From Methanobacterium formicicum (GTDB lineage Archaea; Methanobacteriota; Methanobacteria; Methanobacteriales; Methanobacteriaceae): a DNA stretch of 15,000 nucleotides. This document shows, in pieces, positions 12,073-15,000 of the stretch. Each line of letters starts with the position of its first letter. Positions within the stretch are counted from its first letter, which is position 1. The stretch lies in NCBI RefSeq assembly GCF_029848115.1, contig NZ_JARVXG010000050.1:12501-27500 (forward strand), written 5' to 3'. The notes below the pieces were generated by a model. The model was given only the letters and a program-made list of their open reading frames with translations. It did not search any database and was not told where the DNA came from. The position numbers and the translations under genes are program-made.

Positions 12073-12459
12073 TTAATCCTCTTCAGACGGTTTTTCAGGG
12101 GGAACTTTCTCCTTTCCTTGTTTTTTGGATAATATCCCTACCAGGCCACCGATAATACCAAGAACCACTCCAATAACTCCACTAATCACCGCGCTTATGA
12201 TTATGGGCATTAAATCTGTCCCGCTGAGCACGATGAATGCGGCAATAAAGGAGCCCATACCGGCAGCCAGTCCTCCGTTTGTTATGCCCTCCCGGTAACT
12301 ACCACCCGCCCAGTATGCTGCTATTAAACCCCCGATTATAGGGGCAAAAACTCCTATGAATGTTGAGACTGCTGCATCCAGGGATAAGAAGAAGATACCA
12401 ACTATCTCCAGCACTACCGTGACCACAAAACCGATTCCCACTGCTGACCAGTTTACCAT
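12073..12459 (-). CDS. DUF5518-like small membrane protein (second of tandem pair)
   Basis: The protein has 128 residues with three to four hydrophobic segments (about 6-26, 33-53, 65-80 and 85-107) rich in Gly, Ile and Val, and a charged C-terminal tail (KKQGKEKVPPEKPSEED). It is paralogous to the gene 16 bases upstream. Shared features are the opening NW, API­IGG followed by AAY and a GG-x-Y-x-x-G-x-x-NGG stretch, and a closing LGIIGG-x-x-G-x-L-x-K. The family is common in methanogens and has no known function. The ATG at 12459 is chosen because GGAGGG (12471-12466) is six bases away; the ATG at 12465 lies directly against it. Only this copy has the acidic-basic tail. Confidence 0.75.
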   Translation of the reverse strand: MVNWSAVGIGFVVTVVLEIVGIFFLSLDAAVSTFIGVFAPIIGGLIAAYWAGGSYREGITNGGLAAGMGSFIAAFIVLSGTDLMPIIISAVISGVIGVVLGIIGGLVGILSKKQGKEKVPPEKPSEED

Positions 12460-12475
12460 TATCATCCCTCCAGGT

Positions 12476-12787
12476 TTATCTTTTAATCAGTACTCCAATT
12501 ACTCCACCAATTATTCCCAGAATAAGGCCAAATATAAAGCCTAAAGCCAGACCACCAATAATTGCAGTGAAAGGTCCTAACACCACAAATCCAATGATGG
12601 CCCCTCCACCAGCACCGGAAATACCACCATTAACTGCACCATCCTTATAATCTCCTCCCACCAGGTAGGCAGCTACAGCACCACCAATAATTGGGGCCAG
12701 AATACTTAAAAATGGAATGAAAATGCCAATCAGGCCAATCACTGCAGTTAAAATTATTCCTATAATCACTGGGGTCCAATTTTTCAT
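12476..12787 (-). CDS. DUF5518-like small membrane protein (first of tandem pair)
   Basis: The protein has 103 residues and is almost entirely hydrophobic. Segments at about 5-38, 55-72 and 75-100 are separated by the more polar GGDYKDGAVNGG turn (44-55). It is shorter than its neighbour and ends in KR without the charged tail. GGTGA on the minus strand precedes the ATG. It begins 58 bases after the end of prs on the same strand, so it could be read through from prs or use a weak promoter in the gap (AATAATATT near 12800). Glycine-rich packing suggests a compact membrane bundle. Function unknown. Confidence 0.75.
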   Translation of the reverse strand: MKNWTPVIIGIILTAVIGLIGIFIPFLSILAPIIGGAVAAYLVGGDYKDGAVNGGISGAGGGAIIGFVVLGPFTAIIGGLALGFIFGLILGIIGGVIGVLIKR

Positions 12788-12845
12788 TTTTTCACCAGAA
12801 TATTATTCACACAAATATGGTTAGGATATTGACTGTATCCGGGAA

Positions 12846-13724
<879 letters not shown>

Positions 13725-13776
13725 TTAATTAAAATATTACTAAAGAGTTTCGGGTGGCTTATTTCAATTCCCCGGG

Positions 13777-13787
13777 TTATTTATATC
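13777..13787 (-). promoter_or_regulatory. Candidate TATA box for prs
   Basis: The minus strand reads GATATAAATAA. With standard spacing transcription would start near 13755, giving a leader of about 45 bases before the prs ATG at 13709. Confidence 0.5.
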
Positions 13788-13804
13788 AGGGAAGAAGCTA
13801 CCAG

Positions 13805-14262
<458 letters not shown>

Positions 14263-14267
14263 TGAGG

Positions 14268-14924
<657 letters not shown>

Positions 14925-14984
14925 TTAGGTTAAGATGAGATTAATTGATTAATTTAGAACTTGATTGGAACTTGACTTAAGAGC

Positions 14985-15000
14985 AGGTGATGGGTTGAAG
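14985..15000 (+). other. Ribosome-binding-site-like sequence at the window edge
   Basis: AGGTGAT (14985-14991) is followed by GGG and TTG (14995-14997). The spacing resembles that used by prs and hypB here, so a gene may start with TTG at 14995. Too little sequence remains to test this. Confidence 0.2.

Overview
The window looks like chromosomal DNA from a methanogenic archaeon, most likely a Methanobacteriales member of the Methanobacterium type. The evidence is an archaeal membrane-anchored LonB protease, an archaeal-type PRPP synthetase, HypA/HypB hydrogenase maturation, cobyric acid synthase, two DUF5518-like small membrane proteins, AT-rich intergenic DNA with TATA-type promoters, oligo-T terminators, and GGAGG or GGTGAT ribosome binding sites. 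I see no rRNA, tRNA, CRISPR array, insertion sequence or prophage gene.

Layout. A universal stress protein cut by the window edge (1-393, +) is followed by a gene-poor stretch and a single-domain TrkA/KTN potassium-channel regulator (828-1475, +). Convergent to it lies cobyric acid synthase (1690-3222, -). This is divergent from lonB (3491-5398, +) across a shared promoter region. After a lonB terminator and a roughly 380-base region rich in dyads comes a DEAD-box RNA helicase with a C-terminal DbpA-like RNA-binding domain (5782-7362, +).

The most distinctive part is 7474-11783, all on the minus strand. Read in the direction of transcription it holds: an unrecognised ORF; a fusion of an RsbW-like ATPase with a GNAT acetyltransferase; a STAS-domain anti-sigma-factor antagonist; a membrane 5TMR-LYT protein carrying a PP2C/SpoIIE phosphatase; and a stand-alone RsbW-like kinase. 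Together these are all the parts of a bacterial partner-switching cascade: sensor phosphatase, phosphorylatable antagonist and switch kinase. Archaea have no sigma factors, so the output must be something else, and the acetyltransferase fusion is an attractive candidate.

The last block holds two tandem DUF5518-like membrane proteins and ribose-phosphate pyrophosphokinase (12073-13709, -). The pyrophosphokinase is divergent from hypA-hypB (13894-14924, +), which deliver nickel to [NiFe] hydrogenases, enzymes central to a hydrogenotrophic methanogen. The window ends just after hypB with a ribosome-binding-site-like sequence that may belong to a further gene.

All calls come from reading the sequence and its motifs; no database search was run.
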